This document shows, one piece after another, positions 61,228-64,000 of a stretch of DNA of 64,000 bases; within the stretch, counting starts at the first letter, position 1, and every line of letters begins with the position of its first letter. The notes under the pieces are model-generated. The model saw nothing but the letters and a program-made list of their open reading frames with translations, ran no database searches and was not told the origin of the DNA. The position numbers and the translations under genes were made by a program. Origin of the DNA: Faecalicatena orotica (lineage in GTDB: Bacteria; Bacillota; Clostridia; Lachnospirales; Lachnospiraceae); assembly GCF_003149245.1 (NCBI RefSeq), contig NZ_QGDL01000008.1:124001-188000 (forward strand). Direction: 5' to 3'.

Positions 61228-62625
61228 ATGAAGTATATGAACGTGCACACGGCATCAGAGAAATGGGGGATTTCTGAGCGCAGGGTTACAGCGCTCTGCC
61301 GGCAGGAGCGAATTTCAGGCGCCTGTAAAGAAGGGAAGGAATGGAAGATTCCAATTGCGGCACAGATGCCAGGTGACCGAAGGAGAAAAGATTACGACAT
61401 GACAGAAGTACCTCCTTTACCGCTCCCGATAGGGATATCGGACTTCACGGAGACCGTTACACATTATTACTATGTCGACAAAACCCTGCTGATCCGGGAT
61501 ATTCTGGATGCGCGTCCCAAAGTATCTCTTTTTACCCGTCCAAGGCGTTTTGGAAAAACAATGAATATGGACATGATCCGTACATTTTTTGAGAAAACAG
61601 AGGTAGACACCTCTGCCTATTTTCGTGATAAAAACATTTGGTATTGTGGAGACAGGTACACCTCCCATCAGGGAAAGTACCCTGTTATATTCATGACGTT
61701 TAAAGATATTAAGTATTCGACATGGGAAGATACTTTGGACGGAATCAAGCAGGTGATTAAAAATGAATTCAGCCGGCATAATGAGTTACAGAACAGTCGT
61801 TTACTGACCAGCTTTGAGAGGGATTTCTACAAAGGCATTCTGGAGGACACGCTTACGGAAAGCAGTTGGACAGCGGCTTTGGGAATGCTGTCACAAATTT
61901 TGCATAAGCACCACAAAACGGCGCCGGTCATTATTATTGATGAATATGATACACCGATCCAGCAAGGACATTTACTGGATTTCTATGACAGGATTATCTT
62001 GTTTATGCGTAACTTTTTTTCTGCGGGGGTTAAAGACAACCCCAATTTATCGTTCGGCTTTTTAACCGGTATCCTGCGTGTGGCTAAGGAAAGTATTTTT
62101 AGCGGAATGAACAATCTGAAAGTAAATTCTATCCTAGATGACCGTTACAGCCAGTATTTTGGCTTTACAATGGAAGAAGTCCGTACAATGATGGAATATT
62201 ATGGATATGGGGAAAAGTTTGGGGAAGCATGTGACTGGTATAATGGCTATTTATTTGGAAATACGGAGATCCTGAATCCGTGGTCAGTCATTAATTATCT
62301 GGATGATGGCTGTTATCCGAAGGCTTTCTGGCAGTCAACTGGCAGCAATGAAGTAATTGGTGAGATCATTCACCGCGCGACACCGGAAATTTTGGAGAAC
62401 ATGCAGCTTCTGATGCAGGGAAAATCAATATCCACATATATTGATACATCAGTTATTTATCCTGAAATCCAAAATAATCCTATGACTATATACAGTTTTT
62501 TGCTGATTGCGGGATATTTGAAAGTAGTGAACATGGCGCCTTGTCATGACGGGAATGCAATTTGCGATATTGCAATTCCAAATAAAGAAATATTCTATGT
62601 GTATGAAAAGGAAGCCGAAAAGTAA
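61228..62625 (+). CDS. HTH-AAA-ATPase family protein, truncated before its nuclease domain
   Basis: Protein of 465 residues. An N-terminal excisionase-like helix-turn-helix (ASEKWGISERRVTALCRQERI, residues 9-30) is fused to the same AAA-ATPase family seen at 18885: Walker A TRPRRFGKT, Walker B IIIDEYDTP, GFLTGILRVAKES, ILNPWSVINYL. The reading frame stops at EIFYVYEKEAEK, exactly where full members continue into the PD-(D/E)XK nuclease domain, and a terminator follows at once. It has a strong promoter and a good ribosome site (GGAGGGAG), so it may be expressed as an ATPase without its nuclease. A recent 3' deletion is the simplest cause. Confidence 0.82.
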   Translation: MKYMNVHTASEKWGISERRVTALCRQERISGACKEGKEWKIPIAAQMPGDRRRKDYDMTEVPPLPLPIGISDFTETVTHYYYVDKTLLIRDILDARPKVSLFTRPRRFGKTMNMDMIRTFFEKTEVDTSAYFRDKNIWYCGDRYTSHQGKYPVIFMTFKDIKYSTWEDTLDGIKQVIKNEFSRHNELQNSRLLTSFERDFYKGILEDTLTESSWTAALGMLSQILHKHHKTAPVIIIDEYDTPIQQGHLLDFYDRIILFMRNFFSAGVKDNPNLSFGFLTGILRVAKESIFSGMNNLKVNSILDDRYSQYFGFTMEEVRTMMEYYGYGEKFGEACDWYNGYLFGNTEILNPWSVINYLDDGCYPKAFWQSTGSNEVIGEIIHRATPEILENMQLLMQGKSISTYIDTSVIYPEIQNNPMTIYSFLLIAGYLKVVNMAPCHDGNAICDIAIPNKEIFYVYEKEAEK

Positions 62626-62635
62626 CAGTTAGAGT

Positions 62636-62666
62636 ATAAAAGAGCAGTTGCCAGCTGCTCTTTTAT
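62636..62666. terminator. Bidirectional terminator between truncated ATPase and VanZ gene
   Basis: ATAAAAGAGCAG and its exact complement flank the loop TTGCCAG. A and T runs at the two ends allow use from both sides. Confidence 0.85.
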
Positions 62667-63790
62667 CAGCTCTTTTTGTCAGGGAAGGCGCTGATTATCC
62701 GGGTTCCAGACAGTTTTTCATAAAACAGAGGTTTATGACGGAAAAGCTGGATTCCGCTGACCAGCAGGAATATGACATAGGCTCCCCGCAGAAAGGCGGC
62801 AGGACTGTTGAAATCCGGCGAAGTGATATGAAATTCGGGCCATTTTTCCAGAAATTTATTAATAGCCAGTGGAAGGGTATGCAGGGCCAGAAACAGACTG
62901 CCGTAGCGGATCAGATACTGGTACCAGCGGGCCTCTTTCCCTGCAGTTGTGACGATTTTTGTTTTTGTAAACCATTTCCCTATTGTCATGCCATGAAGCA
63001 TATTAGGGAGGAACATGAAATATAGCAGCGGTATAAGCACCTGTGCATAGGGGATGCGGCCTAAAAAGATGACGAATAAAACGCCAGAAAAGCCGGACAT
63101 GATTCCAATGCACAAGATATCTAAAAACAGGGAAGTAAACCTTCTCATCAGGGAAACTTTTTCTCCACGTTTGTAACTCATGGAATCAATCTGTGCCCTT
63201 GTAGGAAGAATCTTTACAAAAGGACTCAGCAGGAAATATCCTACAGTTCCGCCCAGTGTATTGGCCATCAGGTCATCTACGTCAAATAGACGGTAGCTCC
63301 TTGGATAGTAGAAGTATAGCCCGGTGAGCTGGGTCAGTTCAAAAAACAGGGACAGCAGAAAGGTAAAGAGCACGGTCTTTTTCAGGCTGAGCCGGAAATA
63401 ATAGCGCAGATATACCCCGAATGGAATTGTCATAACGATATTAAATAAAACCTGAAAGAGTGCCTTGTTATGCAGCAGAGTAAGCAGGCTCACAGGGTCC
63501 CCGTAAGAGATGCGGGACTCTTTCAGGATATCATGGATGAAGGTAAACGGAACAAGCTGCATACGCCGCCCGGTCATGGCTGCAACCTCTGTTCTGGAAG
63601 GAAGCGGCAGGATTACCAGAAAGTACATGCAGATCATGTACAGGATAAAGGAATAAACAACCAGTATCCGCAGACTGAGTACGGAGCCATATTTGTGATA
63701 GTTATATACGATATAAGGTATGGTAAAGAAAAATGCAATCATAGGGAAAAACAAGACTGCCTGTTTGATTACTTCGACATAAGTTTCCAT
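62666..63790 (-). CDS. VanZ-RDD membrane protein
   Basis: Protein of 374 residues with eight or more membrane helices. The N-terminal 195 residues are a VanZ-like domain (PFGVYLRYYF, ELTQLTGLYFYYPRSYRLFDVDDLMANTLGGTVGY). The C-terminal part is an RDD domain (MRRFTSLFLDILCIGIM, then MLHGMTIGKWFTKTKIV). VanZ of Tn1546 gives low-level teicoplanin resistance, and RDD proteins are poorly characterised. The fusion is seen in other Firmicutes. AGGAGG lies seven bases before the ATG. It stands alone on the minus strand; the role may be in cell-envelope stress. Confidence 0.88.
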   Translation of the reverse strand: METYVEVIKQAVLFFPMIAFFFTIPYIVYNYHKYGSVLSLRILVVYSFILYMICMYFLVILPLPSRTEVAAMTGRRMQLVPFTFIHDILKESRISYGDPVSLLTLLHNKALFQVLFNIVMTIPFGVYLRYYFRLSLKKTVLFTFLLSLFFELTQLTGLYFYYPRSYRLFDVDDLMANTLGGTVGYFLLSPFVKILPTRAQIDSMSYKRGEKVSLMRRFTSLFLDILCIGIMSGFSGVLFVIFLGRIPYAQVLIPLLYFMFLPNMLHGMTIGKWFTKTKIVTTAGKEARWYQYLIRYGSLFLALHTLPLAINKFLEKWPEFHITSPDFNSPAAFLRGAYVIFLLVSGIQLFRHKPLFYEKLSGTRIISAFPDKKS

Positions 63791-64000
63791 AATAATTCCT
63801 CCTTCAACTCGAATTATAGCAGGTGAAAAAGATATTTCTACCTTTTGGGAAAAATGTAAGGTAAATGTAAGATAGAAAGATGTCGTAAAAAGATGTATTT
63901 AGAAATTAAATAATTTTTAATGAATTATATAAATATAATAAGAAATGGGGCAGTGCCCTGCCCCGGTATAAGAATGTATCAGAGTATACTCTCTGTTTTA
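63791..64000. other. AT-rich end of the window
   Basis: No gene is visible. GGGGCAG (63947-63953) and CTGCCCC (63958-63964) form a tight hairpin, and AGAGTATACTCT (63981-63992) is a perfect palindrome; either may belong to the next gene's control region, cut off by the window edge. Confidence 0.4.

Overview
The window looks like chromosomal DNA of a gut-type Clostridia, most likely family Lachnospiraceae (Blautia/Lachnoclostridium-like). The reasons are a moderate GC content, strong AGGAGG ribosome sites with frequent GTG/TTG starts, YesM/YesN two-component systems, many sugar ABC importers, an EFR1-type ferredoxin, AAA-ATPase/PD-(D/E)XK and Rpn-type nuclease families, and a large repeat-rich surface protein. 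The genus is inferred from gene content and could not be tested. I saw no rRNA, tRNA, CRISPR array, transposase or phage block.

Region 1 (1-18.8 kb) is a sugar-catabolism island. A YesM/YesN pair (270-3508) is followed by a 290-bp cloverleaf palindrome and a decayed nuclease gene. Then comes a 13.6-kb same-strand gene run: a complete xylose/ribose-type ABC importer, an enolase-superfamily sugar-acid dehydratase, two aldehyde dehydrogenases, a ketose 3-epimerase-like TIM barrel, a two-domain class II aldolase, two tandem RpiB/LacAB-like isomerases, a rhamnulokinase-like kinase and a NanA/DapA-family lyase. The genes imply two routes into central metabolism: dehydratase plus keto-acid aldolase, and kinase plus ketose-phosphate aldolase. 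Each could yield an aldehyde for the dehydrogenases. The substrate cannot be assigned from sequence.

Region 2 (18.8-31 kb) is accessory. It holds an AAA-ATPase/nuclease, a small zinc-ribbon gene, a tyrosine recombinase next to three copies of a palindromic site (two direct, one inverted) that look like a DNA inversion switch, a sedoheptulokinase-like kinase, an EFR1 ferredoxin, a serine hydrolase, a YtrA-type GntR/ABC operon with a clear promoter and operator, and a VanR/VanS-like pair upstream of a D,D-carboxypeptidase.

Region 3 (31-44.6 kb) holds three consecutive membrane diguanylate cyclases; a divergent XRE-cupin regulator and LysE exporter; an L-tartrate module (LysR, SLC13 transporter, ttdA, ttdB); a recombinase-like protein without the catalytic residues; a small unknown gene; dapA; and a LacI regulator.

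Region 4 (44.6-51 kb) is a LacI-type operon: ABC importer, GH32 fructosidase and a GH91 protein of the inulin fructotransferase/DFA-III hydrolase family. Neither enzyme has a signal peptide, so the operon is best read as uptake and intracellular hydrolysis of difructose anhydride or short fructans.

Region 5 (51-64 kb) holds a 1766-residue sortase-type surface protein with leucine-rich repeats and eight 87-residue repeats. Convergent to it are a LytTR regulator and a GHKL histidine kinase that carries a complete RsiV-like transmembrane/ectodomain fused to its C-terminus. An intact Rpn-type nuclease, a truncated HTH/AAA-ATPase and a VanZ-RDD membrane protein follow.
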